64,000 nucleotides of DNA from Streptomyces sp. NBC_01217. Its GTDB lineage: Bacteria; Actinomycetota; Actinomycetes; Streptomycetales; Streptomycetaceae. Below are positions 1 to 8,381 of the stretch, in pieces. How positions within the stretch are numbered: position 1 is the stretch's first letter; every line of letters starts with the position of its first letter. A program made the translations under genes and the position numbers. The stretch lies in contig NZ_CP108538.1 of NCBI RefSeq assembly GCF_035994185.1, positions 434,001 to 498,000 on the forward strand. The letters are read 5' to 3'. The notes beneath the pieces were generated by a model. That model did not search any database and was not told where the DNA came from. It worked only from the letters and a program-made list of their open reading frames with translations.

Positions 1-25
1 TGTACTCCAGGACGTAGGCGGTCAT
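1..25 (-). CDS. Start of an unidentified gene leaving the window
   Basis: A minus-strand ATG at 25 reads MTAYVLEY before the window ends. It is preceded by a GAGGAGG ribosome binding site with 8 nt spacing, which makes it a credible start codon. Eight residues are too few to name a family. Confidence 0.4.
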
Positions 26-116
26 GGACGAGCCCTCCTCGGGATCCGGTGGATATGGGTGATCCCGCCGGAGCCCGGGGAGGGCGTCGATTACCCGCTC
101 GGTAAAGCCGCGCGGC

Positions 117-1160
117 TCAGATCGTCGCCGCGTCGATCACGAAGCGGTAGCGCACGTCCGAGGCGAGCACACGCTCGTACGCCTCGTTGATCCCGATCGC
201 CTCGATCAGCTCGATCTCCGCACCGAGAGCGTGCTCGGCGCAGAAGTCGAGCATCTCCTGGGTCTCGGCGATGCCGCCGATCGCGGAACCGGCGAGGGTC
301 TTGTTGCCGCTGATCAAGGAGAACAGGTTCAGGGCGACGGGCTCCTCAGGGGCGCCGACGTTCACAAGAGCGCCGCCCGTCTTCAGCAGGCTCAGATACG
401 CGCCGAAGTCCAGGGGCGCCGACACCGTGGAGAGGATGATGTCGAAGGTACCGGCCAGGTTCTCGAAGGTGGCCGGGTCGCTCGTGGCGTAGTAGTGGTC
501 GGCACCCAGCTTCAGGCCGTCGTCCTTCTTGCGCAGCGACTGGGAAAGCACCGTGACCTCGGCGCCGAGGGCATGCGCGATCTTGACGCCCATGTGCCCG
601 AGGCCGCCCAGGCCGACCACAGCGACCTTCTTGCCCGGGGCCGCGCCCCAGCGCTTGAGCGGGGAGTACGTGGTGATGCCGGCGCAGAGCAGCGGCGCGG
701 CCACGTCCAGAGACAGCCCGTCCGGGATGCGGACGGTGAAGTTCTCGTCGACGACGACCGTCTGTGAGTAGCCGCCGTAGGTGGGCTCGCCGTCTCGGCC
801 GATGGCGTTGTACGTGCCGACGCCACCGCGCACGCAGTGCTGCTCCTGCCCGGCCTTGCAGTTCTCGCACTCGCGGCAGGAGTCGACCAGGCAGCCGACG
901 CCCACCCGGTCGCCGGCCTTGAACCTCGTCACGCCGGAGCCGACCTCGGCGACGACGCCGGCGATCTCGTGACCGGGCACCATCGGGAAGATGGCCTCGC
1001 CCCAGCCCTCGCGGGCCTGGTGGATGTCGGAGTGGCAGATGCCGGCGAACTTGATGTCGATCAGGACGTCGAACTCGCCGACCGTGCGGCGCTCGATGGT
1101 GGTGCGCTCCAGCGGGGCCTTGGCGCTGGGGGCGGCGTATGCAGCAACAGTCGTGGTCAT
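117..1160 (-). CDS. Zinc-dependent alcohol dehydrogenase (CAD/YahK-like)
   Basis: This is a 347-residue cytoplasmic medium-chain dehydrogenase that should interconvert alcohols and aldehydes with NAD(P)H. The catalytic zinc site is visible as Cys42 (GICHSD), His64-Glu65 (PGHE) and Cys159. The structural zinc lobe is Cys95/98/101/109 (SCRECENC...HC). The dinucleotide fold carries GLGGLG at 183-188. The length is normal for the cinnamyl-alcohol-dehydrogenase subgroup. It is divergent from an MmyB-like regulator at 1279, and the shared 118 bp intergenic region holds a perfect palindrome, so control by that regulator is likely. The ribosome binding site before the ATG is weak. The substrate cannot be read from sequence. 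Confidence 0.93.
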   Translation of the reverse strand: MTTTVAAYAAPSAKAPLERTTIERRTVGEFDVLIDIKFAGICHSDIHQAREGWGEAIFPMVPGHEIAGVVAEVGSGVTRFKAGDRVGVGCLVDSCRECENCKAGQEQHCVRGGVGTYNAIGRDGEPTYGGYSQTVVVDENFTVRIPDGLSLDVAAPLLCAGITTYSPLKRWGAAPGKKVAVVGLGGLGHMGVKIAHALGAEVTVLSQSLRKKDDGLKLGADHYYATSDPATFENLAGTFDIILSTVSAPLDFGAYLSLLKTGGALVNVGAPEEPVALNLFSLISGNKTLAGSAIGGIAETQEMLDFCAEHALGAEIELIEAIGINEAYERVLASDVRYRFVIDAATI

Positions 1161-1246
1161 GTTGTCCAGCGTGCCTTCTCACAGCCTGTTCACCCAGGTC
1201 ACCGCTTTGCGTACGTTCAGTGGTCCTACTACTGACGGGGTCAGGC

Positions 1247-1266
1247 TCCCGGTCGTACGACCGGGA
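1247..1266. promoter_or_regulatory. 20-bp perfect palindrome, candidate operator
   Basis: The sequence TCCCGGTCGTACGACCGGGA equals its own reverse complement. It ends 12 bp before the ATG of the regulator at 1279 and lies between that gene and the divergent alcohol dehydrogenase. The position suits autoregulation and control of the dehydrogenase. Function is inferred. Confidence 0.5.
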
Positions 1267-1278
1267 ATACTTGGAGGC

Positions 1279-2202
1279 ATGGACGACACCCCCACCCCGG
1301 ACGACGGACAGGCAGCCCTCCCCGATGGCCTCGACCGCCGGGCCGAACTCAGCGAATTCCTGCGCACCCGGCGGGCCCGGCTCAAGCCGGAGGACGTGGG
1401 AATCCCCTCGCACGGGCGGCACAGGCGGGTGCCGGGGCTGCGGCGCGAGGAGCTGGCACAGCTGGCCGGGGTCTCGGTGGCTTACTACACACGGCTGGAA
1501 CAGGGCAACGGGCGCAATGTGTCGGCGGAGGTGCTCGACGCGATCGCGCGCGCCCTGCGCCTGACCGACGCCGAGCATGGGCACCTCACCCACCTCGCCA
1601 AGCCGAAGCAGCAGCGCAGGAAGTACCGGGCACCCAAGCGGCAGCAGGTGCGGGGGGCTCTGCAGCAGCTGCTCGATTCGATGGAGGACGTGCCCGCGTA
1701 CATCGGCGGGGCGCGCTCGGAGATCCTCGCCTGGAACCGGATGGCGGCCGCGCTGTTCGGCGACTGGGGCAAACTGCCGCCCGCGGAGCGCAACTGGGCA
1801 CGGCTGACCTTTCTCTCCCCCGACTACCGCGAGCTGTTCCTGGACTGGGACTCCAAGGCATCCGACATGGTCAGCTATCTGCGGCTGTACGCGGGCCAGC
1901 ACCCCGATGACCCGGACCTGTCTGCGCTCGTGGGTGAACTCTCCGTCAAGAGCGAGGAGTTCAGGCGGCTGTGGGCCACGCACGACGTGAAGGAGAAGGG
2001 CCACGGCGTGAAGCGGATGCGACATCCGCTGGTCGGCGACCTCACCCTTGCGTACGAGACGATGCAACTCCCCGACGACTACGAACAGTTCCTGTGCGTG
2101 TACCACGCGGAGCCGGGCTCCGCCTCCGCGGAGGCTCTGCGCCTTCTCGCGAGCTGGGGCACGGACGCGGTCCGGGCGGGCAGCCGGACACCAGGCGGCT
2201 GA
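1279..2202 (+). CDS. XRE-family regulator with MmyB-like ligand domain
   Basis: This 307-residue protein has an N-terminal helix-turn-helix (about residues 18-95, with RRVPGLRREELAQLAGVS and YYTRLEQG). The C-terminal MmyB-like PAS-type domain follows (about 110-295, with ILAWNRMAAALFGDW and LTLAYETMQLPDDYEQFLCVY). Such proteins usually repress a neighbouring oxidoreductase gene and respond to a small hydrophobic ligand. The ATG at 1279 was chosen over longer in-frame starts because it follows TTGGAGGC and begins where family members begin. The divergent alcohol dehydrogenase is its probable target. A related regulator beside a short-chain dehydrogenase lies at 31953-32807. Confidence 0.92.
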   Translation: MDDTPTPDDGQAALPDGLDRRAELSEFLRTRRARLKPEDVGIPSHGRHRRVPGLRREELAQLAGVSVAYYTRLEQGNGRNVSAEVLDAIARALRLTDAEHGHLTHLAKPKQQRRKYRAPKRQQVRGALQQLLDSMEDVPAYIGGARSEILAWNRMAAALFGDWGKLPPAERNWARLTFLSPDYRELFLDWDSKASDMVSYLRLYAGQHPDDPDLSALVGELSVKSEEFRRLWATHDVKEKGHGVKRMRHPLVGDLTLAYETMQLPDDYEQFLCVYHAEPGSASAEALRLLASWGTDAVRAGSRTPGG

Positions 2203-2287
2203 GGCCCCGCGGTGACGATCGGAGCCGCCCGTAACCACCGTCTGTGGAGACGTCGCCCCTGATCCGGTCCGGTCCTGACGAACGGCC

Positions 2288-2529
2288 TCAGCGGCCGCCG
2301 GTGCGTTCGTACGGGATCTTCTCGCCGGCCTCGACGGCGACCGGTAGCTTGTTCTCGGCCGGCGGCAGCGGGCAGGTGGCCAGGTCGGTGAAGGCGCAGG
2401 GCAGGTTGGTGGCGCGGTTGAAGTCGATGACCACCGTGCCCCGGTCGTCGGGCGGGGAGATGGAGACGCTGCGGTTGGCCGCGTAGGTCGTGACGCCGGA
2501 GGTGGCGTCGGTGAACAGGACCAGGAGGC
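2288..2529 (-). pseudogene. DUF1684 protein, 3' fragment cut by an IS
   Basis: On the minus strand this stretch reads LVLFTDATSGVTTY, then FNRATNLPCAFTDLATCPLPPAEN, and stops after IPYERTGGR. This is the C-terminal third of the DUF1684 family, whose function is not established. The frame runs directly into the terminal repeat of the IS3 element at 2530. The missing N-terminal part is not found on the other side of the element, so it was deleted rather than merely separated. Confidence 0.85.
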
Positions 2530-2562
2530 TGAAGTTCCACCCTGATCGTGGACAGCGGTTGC

Positions 2563-3465
2563 TTACGCTGCGGGGGTGAAGTCTTGTTGCAGCCTGGCTC
2601 GGGTTTCGAGTGGGGTGAGGTACCCGAACTCGGGGTGTTTGCGGAGCCTGGTGCGGTCGTACTCGACCTCGATGAAGCGGAAGACATCGGCGCGGGCCGC
2701 TTCGCGGCTCTCCCAGACCGTGGTGCCGATCTCCGCTTTCAGCAGTCCGAAAAAGCTCTCGGCTGCGGCATTATCATAACATATACCGGTTCGCCCCATG
2801 CTCTGCCTCAGGTTCAACTTCCTTATTTCACGGCGGAATTCGCTGCCCGTGTACTCGCTGCCGCGATCGGTGTGCATGATGCAGTCAGGCTGCAGGCCGC
2901 CGAGGGCCGCAGCCATCCGCAGTGCGTCGGTGACCAGCCCGGCGCGGTGATGGTCGGCCATCGCGTACCCGATCACCTCGCGTGTCGCCAGGTCGATGAC
3001 CGTCGCCAGATACCACCAGCCCTCGATCGTCGGCAGGTACGTGATGTCCCCGACAAGCTTCGTGCCGGGTACGGCCGCGGTGAAGTCGCGGCCGATCAGG
3101 TCCGGGGCCGGGGCGGCCCTGGTGTCCTGCTTCGTCAGATGGCGGCGCTTGCGGCGGGTGACGCCACGGATGTCACGCTCGCGCATGATCCGCCCGACCT
3201 TCTTCCGGCTGATCGCACGGCCCCCTCGCCGCAGCGCGGCGTGGACGCGCGGGGCACCGTACGCGCCGCGCGAAGCGGCGTTAATCTCCCCTATCTCCTC
3301 CGCGAGTTCGTCCTCGGCACGCCGACGCCCGGCGACCGCCGGCCGAGCGGCGAGCCAGGAGCAGCAGGTGGAGCGGCTCACGCCCGCGACCCGGCACAGC
3401 AGACTGACGCTGTAGCCGCCGGGGTTGTCCTCGGCGGCCTTCTCCGCGTCGATGAAGCGGCACAA
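2563..3465 (-). CDS. IS3-family transposase OrfB (DDE domain)
   Basis: This is the catalytic half of the transposase, about 300 residues. It has an N-terminal HTH_21-type region (SVSLLCRVAGVSRST, GAYGAPRVHAAL) followed by an rve integrase core. The DDE residues are seen in GDITYL, HTDRGSEY and NAAAESFFG. The frame remains open upstream into OrfA, and the only nearby start is a poor TTG, so it is probably made as an OrfAB fusion by -1 frameshifting at 3506-3512. No internal stop is seen, so the element may be active. Confidence 0.93.
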   Translation of the reverse strand: MCRFIDAEKAAEDNPGGYSVSLLCRVAGVSRSTCCSWLAARPAVAGRRRAEDELAEEIGEINAASRGAYGAPRVHAALRRGGRAISRKKVGRIMRERDIRGVTRRKRRHLTKQDTRAAPAPDLIGRDFTAAVPGTKLVGDITYLPTIEGWWYLATVIDLATREVIGYAMADHHRAGLVTDALRMAAALGGLQPDCIMHTDRGSEYTGSEFRREIRKLNLRQSMGRTGICYDNAAAESFFGLLKAEIGTTVWESREAARADVFRFIEVEYDRTRLRKHPEFGYLTPLETRARLQQDFTPAA

Positions 3466-3470
3466 TTGGC

Positions 3471-3776
3471 CTACTTCATCGTGTCCTTCGCGAAGAAGGC
3501 CAGACCTTTTTTCAAGATCTCGATCGTCTGCTGCTGTTCCCGGTTCTCCCGCCGCAGCCGCCGCAGTTCTTCCTTCTCGTCGCTGGTCAGAGCACCCTCG
3601 GGGCCCTGGCCCCGGTCGGCCTTGGCCTGCTTGACCCAGCCGCGCAGACTCTCGGGGCTCACTCCGAGGTCCCGGGCGACCTCGGTAACGGTCTTGTCGG
3701 AGGCCAGCGCCAGCTCCACGGCATCGCGCTTGAACTCGGCGGTATACCGCTTGCTCATGCTGCTCTTGCTACTCAC
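3471..3776 (-). CDS. IS3-family transposase OrfA
   Basis: This 101-residue protein binds the element ends. It has an HTH_8-type helix-turn-helix (YTAEFKRDAVELAL, VTEVARDLGVSPESLRGWV) and a C-terminal leucine-zipper-like coiled coil (ELRRLRRENREQQQTIEIL). The last codons contain AAAAAAG at 3512-3506, where ribosomes can slip into the OrfB frame. OrfA itself stops at 3471, six bases before the annotated OrfB start. Confidence 0.92.
   Translation of the reverse strand: MSSKSSMSKRYTAEFKRDAVELALASDKTVTEVARDLGVSPESLRGWVKQAKADRGQGPEGALTSDEKEELRRLRRENREQQQTIEILKKGLAFFAKDTMK
3506..3512 (-). promoter_or_regulatory. A6G programmed -1 frameshift site
   Basis: On the minus strand the run AAAAAAG sits in the OrfA reading frame as TTG AAA AAA GGT. 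A one-base backward slip enters the frame of OrfB (3507 is in phase with 3465). This heptamer is the standard recoding signal of IS3-family elements. Confidence 0.8.
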
Positions 3777-3936
3777 TACCTGGACTGCTTCCTCCGGGAC
3801 CCATCCGTCCCAGTATCAGTCTGTCCAGATCAACGGTGGAACTTCACTCCGGGCTGTTGATCCGCCCCGACGGATCCGTGGCCCGGGCCTGCGGCTCACC
3901 CGGCCCGGACCCGGCCGGGACCGGATGCCCTCGTGC

Positions 3937-3972
3937 GGCCCCTGTCCGCCGCGTCCACCGCGGACAGGGGCC
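3937..3972 (-). terminator. Rho-independent-like hairpin after the subtilase gene
   Basis: A perfect 13-bp stem (arms 3937-3949 and 3960-3972, GGCCCCTGTCCGC type) with a 10-nt loop lies 23 bp beyond the stop of the subtilase gene. No long U-tract follows, as is usual in this group. Confidence 0.7.
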
Positions 3973-3995
3973 CACTCGTCAGCCGTCCGCCGTCG

Positions 3996-6900
3996 CTACT
4001 TCAGGCCGAAGGCGCGGATCACGGTCTGGCTCACGCTGTTCCCCTTCGTGTCCCGCGCCGTCGTGCGCAGGCTCGCGAAGCGGGCCCGGGACGGCGCGTC
4101 GAGCTGCGCCTTCCAGTCGCCGTCCGACTGCCGCAGCGTCGTCCGGTGCCACGTGACACCGTCGTCGTACGACAATTCCAGCGTCACCGTGCGGATCGCA
4201 CCCGCGCCCGCCGCTCCCTTCAGGTGCGACGGGGTGACCGCCAGCCCGGTCCGCCGGTGCGCCTTGCCGGACAGGTCGGTGGCCACCGCGTAGTCGAGCT
4301 GCACCAGCGGCAGAGGCGCGAGAACCGTGTAGTCCGTGGTGCTGGAGGTGAACCCCCACTCGGTGCGCGTACTGGTCGAGTACGGCCGGTCCGGCAGGTT
4401 CCGCTTGCCTTCCACCACCATCCGGTAGGGCAACGCGTCGGGTGACACGTTGTCGATGGTGACGATCCGCTCGTTGACGTCCTCGCCGAGCAGTTGGTCG
4501 CCCTGGTACAGCGAGATCTTCGAGGTGTCGCCGTCGGCCCAGACGACGCCGGCGTGGCCGCCGGCGTCTCCCCAGGCCGGTACGACGGAAGTGCTGATGA
4601 CGTCGCCGATCCGGAAGGGGGCCTGCCAGCTGATGCCGTCGTTGAGCAGTCGCGGGCGTTGGACGGGTGAGAACCAGCTCTCGCCGGTGGTGCTGTGCGG
4701 CTTGTACGAGCGCGCCAGGCCCCTTTGGCCGAGGTCGTGCATGCCGGTGCCGGAGACCCAGCGGACTCCGGTGCCCGTCGTGACCCACGACGTCAGCGCG
4801 CCCTGGGTCTCGACCGGCGTGGAGTTGCTGAGCATGGTGCCGTTGAGGACGGGGGACACATCATCGCGGTACTCGCGGGCCTCACCCTGCTTGGTGTCGC
4901 GGAACGACTCGTCGATCCGGGCCAGTTCGCCGGGGCCGGGCCGGTAGGACGGGTCTCGGGGGATCGCTCCGTCGTGGTGGCGGACCAGGTCGTACAGGTA
5001 GCGCGGATGCGGGTGCGAGACCACCTTCAGTGTCGCGGTGCCGGGCTTGCGGAGCCGGCTGAGCAGCCGCGCGCTGTCGTCGGTACCGAGCGAGGCCACC
5101 GGCAGCGGGGCGGCGTCGGGCAGGTCTGCCCAGGGGTCGAACTTGCCGTAGCCGTCGTTCAGGATCAGCAGCTGCCTGGCGCCGGCCTTCGCCGCGGCCG
5201 CGGCCTGGTCAGGAGCGGGCACGGTATCGCTGCGGCGTACGACCGCCACCTGCCCGCGCACCTTCAGCTCGCGGAAGTCCGCAGCCGAGCCGTTGCCGGC
5301 CCACACGGCCCGGTAGCTGCCCGTGCCCTCGGGCAGCGCAGGGGACAGGCTCTGGATGACGACACCGGCGTAGGTCTGCGAACCGGAGGAGAACGTCAGT
5401 GGCGGTTGGATCTGCCGCCAGCGGGTCGCGAAGGTATACGAACCCTTCGTCACCTTCGGCGTCGGGGTCACCCAGAGGCTGTCGTACCGCCAGTACTCGG
5501 GCATGTAGCTGTCCCTGAACGGGAACAGATCGCCGTTGGTGCGGTACTGGTCCACCCTCATGAACTGGTTGGCGGTCGGCTGCGGGGTGTAGGCGGCCGC
5601 CTTGCGCAGGTTCGCGGCGTCGAAGCGGACGGTGCGGTCGGCGTCGAGGTCGATCTGCGGCGCGGAGAACATGGCGAAGCCCAGCGTGTGCGTGCCGTCG
5701 ATCCCGGGCACGGCGGTGTTCATCCACGCCGAGTAGGTACTCGGGGGCAGGCGCAGGGTCATGCGGCCCGAGGCGTCGATCTCGTACATCTTGGGCGCGG
5801 TGTCGCGCTCGACGTCCTTCAGGACGAGGGTGCCGGGCAGGGCGTCCCCGTGGCGGTCCTTCGCCGTGACCGACAGCGTGACGCGGCGGCCCTCCTTGTT
5901 CACGCCGACCGGCGTGCGGGTGAGGACCGTGCCGTCGGCGCGGGTGGCGGTGAGCCGACTGGAGTAGGCCGCATTGTCCTGCGCCGCGTCGAGGTGGGTG
6001 ATCACGCCGACGGTGGCGGCGCCGTGCGCGGGCACGGTCAGCCGCGAGTCGGTGAGGGTGAACACGCCTTCGGGCAGCTGGTCCTGGCCGAGGGAAAGGT
6101 CCACGGTGAGCGGCTCGGACCCGGTGTTGGTGTAGGTGACGTCCTTGCGGACGGTCTGCCCCGGCGTGTACGGGTAGTTGGTCTGGGCGAACGCGGACCC
6201 GGAGGCGAACAGCGTGGCCTTCACGGCGGCGGCGATGTCGAGTCGGCCGCTGCCGGCCTCGAAGGGGCTGAACCGCTGGGTGCTCGCGGTGGTGCTGACC
6301 AGGGCGTCCTTGAGCTGCCGGCCGGTCCAGTCCGGGTGCTCGGCGGCCAGCAGGGCCGCCGCGCCCGCGACGTGCGGTGTCGCCATCGACGTGCCACTCA
6401 TCGTCTGATACGCGCCCTCGCCCTCCGCCGCGTACTGCGAGCGGGCCGCCAGCACGTCCACACCCGGGGCGGTCAGATCGGGCTTGATGGCGTTGTCGCC
6501 CACGCGGGGGCCGCGGCTGGAGAAGCTTGCCAGCTGATCCACGCCCTTCCCCGGGCCGTTCACCGCGCCGACCGTCAGTGCGGCGTCCGCCGCTCCCGGG
6601 GCGCTCACGCTGTACGGAGCGGGGCCGGAATTGCCGGCCGCGATGACGAACAGCGTTCCGGTCTCCTCGCTGAGCCGGTTCACCGCCTGGCTGAGCGGGT
6701 CGGTGCCGTCGGTGGGTCCGCCGCCCAGGCTCATGCTGACGACCTTGGCGTGCTGGTCCCGGGCCGCCCACTCCATGCCCGCCAGGATCCAGGAGTCCTG
6801 ACCGCTGCCGTAGTTGTCCAGCACCTTGCCGATGTGCAGCCCGGCGCCCGGGGCGACGCCCTTCTCCTCGCCGCCGGACGCAGCGCCGGTGCCGGCGACC

Positions 6901-7760
6901 GTCGAGGCGACATGGGTACCGTGGCCGTGCCGGTCGGTGACGTCCTCCCCGGGCACGAAACTCTCCGTGGCCACGATGCGGCCGGCGAAGTCCGGGTGCG
7001 CGGCGTCGATCCCGGTGTCCAGCACCGCGACGTCCACGCCCTGCCCGGTGTCCCCGCCCGCCCAGACCTCGGGAGCCCCGATCTGCGCGGTGGTGTCGGA
7101 CAGCGTGGCCTCGACCTTCCCGTCCAGCCACACCTTCGCGATCCCGCCCGCCAGTGCCGCGGGCGCCGACCCGGCCGAGCGCGCCCCCGTGGACGCCGTC
7201 CCGGCACCGGTGAGGGAGGACCAGAAGTCCGCCGCCCGTGTGTGCTTCGCGGATATCGCCGCGCCCTGGATGCTGCTCAGGGCCAGGGTCCTGCTCGCCC
7301 CCTCAGGGGTCTTGAGGCTGCGGGAACGGGCCGCCGCGTCGGTGTACGTGACGATCAGCGGCAGATGGTCGCTGCGCGCGTCGTCGTAGCCGTCTGCAAG
7401 CAGCTCGGTCACGTTGAACAGGTGCTCGTCAAGCGCCCCGGACGCGATGAAGGGCGACGCCGCGTCGGGATACACATAGATGTCGTCACCGACCGACATG
7501 ACGTGAGCGCCGCCCGTCCTGCCCTGCGGATCGACCACCGAGGTGACCGAGTGCCTGCCACCACTGACGGTCACCGTGACCTTGTCACCGGTGATCAGCG
7601 TGACGGTACGCACAATCGCGGGACCGACAGCGGCGGTTGCAATGGGAGATGGGGGCGTCGCAGTGACATCGGCCGATGCGGCAGGACCGGTGGCCGTCAG
7701 CACCACCAGGGCGGCGACGGCGGCTGTCAACCCGCGTCTGCGGGACGGAGGCATACGCAA
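3996..7760 (-). CDS. Large secreted S8 subtilisin-like serine protease
   Basis: This is a 1254-residue exported protease. A signal peptide occupies residues 1-30 (RRRGLTAAVAALVVLTATGPAASA), followed by a prodomain of about 200 residues. The S8 catalytic domain has Asp248 (VAVLDTG), His280 (RHGHGTH), Asn377 (AAGNSG) and Ser458 (MSGTSMATPH). About 700 C-terminal residues of beta-rich accessory region follow, typical of Streptomyces exoproteases of 1000-1250 residues. The longest frame starts with TTG at 7760; the ATG at 7754 (MPPSRRRG) is equally possible and changes only two residues. A hairpin terminates the gene at 3937-3972. The divergent regulator at 8382 and an inverted repeat at 7837 suggest local control. 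Confidence 0.93.
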   Translation of the reverse strand: MRMPPSRRRGLTAAVAALVVLTATGPAASADVTATPPSPIATAAVGPAIVRTVTLITGDKVTVTVSGGRHSVTSVVDPQGRTGGAHVMSVGDDIYVYPDAASPFIASGALDEHLFNVTELLADGYDDARSDHLPLIVTYTDAAARSRSLKTPEGASRTLALSSIQGAAISAKHTRAADFWSSLTGAGTASTGARSAGSAPAALAGGIAKVWLDGKVEATLSDTTAQIGAPEVWAGGDTGQGVDVAVLDTGIDAAHPDFAGRIVATESFVPGEDVTDRHGHGTHVASTVAGTGAASGGEEKGVAPGAGLHIGKVLDNYGSGQDSWILAGMEWAARDQHAKVVSMSLGGGPTDGTDPLSQAVNRLSEETGTLFVIAAGNSGPAPYSVSAPGAADAALTVGAVNGPGKGVDQLASFSSRGPRVGDNAIKPDLTAPGVDVLAARSQYAAEGEGAYQTMSGTSMATPHVAGAAALLAAEHPDWTGRQLKDALVSTTASTQRFSPFEAGSGRLDIAAAVKATLFASGSAFAQTNYPYTPGQTVRKDVTYTNTGSEPLTVDLSLGQDQLPEGVFTLTDSRLTVPAHGAATVGVITHLDAAQDNAAYSSRLTATRADGTVLTRTPVGVNKEGRRVTLSVTAKDRHGDALPGTLVLKDVERDTAPKMYEIDASGRMTLRLPPSTYSAWMNTAVPGIDGTHTLGFAMFSAPQIDLDADRTVRFDAANLRKAAAYTPQPTANQFMRVDQYRTNGDLFPFRDSYMPEYWRYDSLWVTPTPKVTKGSYTFATRWRQIQPPLTFSSGSQTYAGVVIQSLSPALPEGTGSYRAVWAGNGSAADFRELKVRGQVAVVRRSDTVPAPDQAAAAAKAGARQLLILNDGYGKFDPWADLPDAAPLPVASLGTDDSARLLSRLRKPGTATLKVVSHPHPRYLYDLVRHHDGAIPRDPSYRPGPGELARIDESFRDTKQGEAREYRDDVSPVLNGTMLSNSTPVETQGALTSWVTTGTGVRWVSGTGMHDLGQRGLARSYKPHSTTGESWFSPVQRPRLLNDGISWQAPFRIGDVISTSVVPAWGDAGGHAGVVWADGDTSKISLYQGDQLLGEDVNERIVTIDNVSPDALPYRMVVEGKRNLPDRPYSTSTRTEWGFTSSTTDYTVLAPLPLVQLDYAVATDLSGKAHRRTGLAVTPSHLKGAAGAGAIRTVTLELSYDDGVTWHRTTLRQSDGDWKAQLDAPSRARFASLRTTARDTKGNSVSQTVIRAFGLK

Positions 7761-8381
7761 GGGAACCTCATGAACTAGACGGGCAGGAGTCCTTCGCAGT
7801 CAGCCATCCGTTCGTATCGCTGTAAAGTCAGCGCTTTGGCACTTCTGTGCCACGTCACCAAGTGGACATGGCACAAGTAGGCGTAATGATCCCCAAGCGG
7901 GACATGCTGCAAAGCGCGAGGAGTTGTCGGATTCGCGAGGTAGGCAAAGGAAACCCGACCGGGCAAGCCGGTCACCGCTGTCCTGCGCGGTTGGGGCCGC
8001 CCCTCCCACCGGATCGTCTCTCGCCGCGGATGCGGGCATGCTCGCCCAGATTCCCGGCCACCTCTGACACTGCTCGGGGTACGATCACTCGCCGCGCGGC
8101 GGACGATCTTCAAGGGCTCGCATCGCTACAGGTCAGCCCCACTCGTGAACACCCCTGACATGCAGCCCACTTGGTCATTTGACAGATCGTCACACCTGCG
8201 CGAAGGCACGATGCTCCGGATATTCAGCCCGCATGCCCGCACTCCGGCCCCCGGGGCTTCTGGTCCGGCAGCCAAATCCGACCGGAGACGACCCAGGACC
8301 GGGACCTGCTCCTCCGGCCGCCGCCACGGCTTGTATTTTCCTGATCGGTATCACACGGGAAAAGCTCGGAAGTGGAGAGCA
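7761..8381. other. Divergent promoter region between protease and regulator
   Basis: This 621 bp stretch has no convincing gene; the open frames in it lack coding bias or family resemblance. It should hold the promoters of the subtilase (leftward) and the regulator (rightward). An inverted repeat at 7837-7852 is the only clear structure, and a related half-site CATGGCACA occurs near 7867. Confidence 0.5.
7837..7852. promoter_or_regulatory. Inverted repeat, candidate operator of the subtilase promoter
   Basis: TGGCAC-TTCT-GTGCCA is a perfect 6-bp inverted repeat, 77 bp upstream of the protease start. It is a plausible site for the adjacent TrmB/LuxR-type regulator, but binding is inferred only. 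Confidence 0.35.

Larger units (their letters stand above)
2530..3846 (-). mobile_element. IS3-family insertion sequence
   Basis: The element is 1317 bp with imperfect terminal inverted repeats. The left end begins TGAAGTTCCACC and ends near TGGACAG; the right end is its complement with a few differences. The ends are TG...CA as usual for IS3. It encodes OrfA and OrfB on the minus strand with an A6G slippery site in the overlap. No target duplication is visible: GGC lies before the left end and CTC after the right end. That fits an adjacent deletion, which agrees with the truncated DUF1684 gene at its left side. Confidence 0.9.

Noticed and set aside
4695..7778. A 1027-codon plus-strand open frame opposite the subtilase gene
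   Set aside because: It is the antisense shadow of a GC-rich gene: Arg/Val/Gly/His-rich, no domain, no ribosome binding site. The minus-strand frame has a complete S8 protease.
7775..8113. A 112-codon minus-strand frame upstream of the subtilase
   Set aside because: It has no domain and occupies the promoter region; composition is not gene-like.
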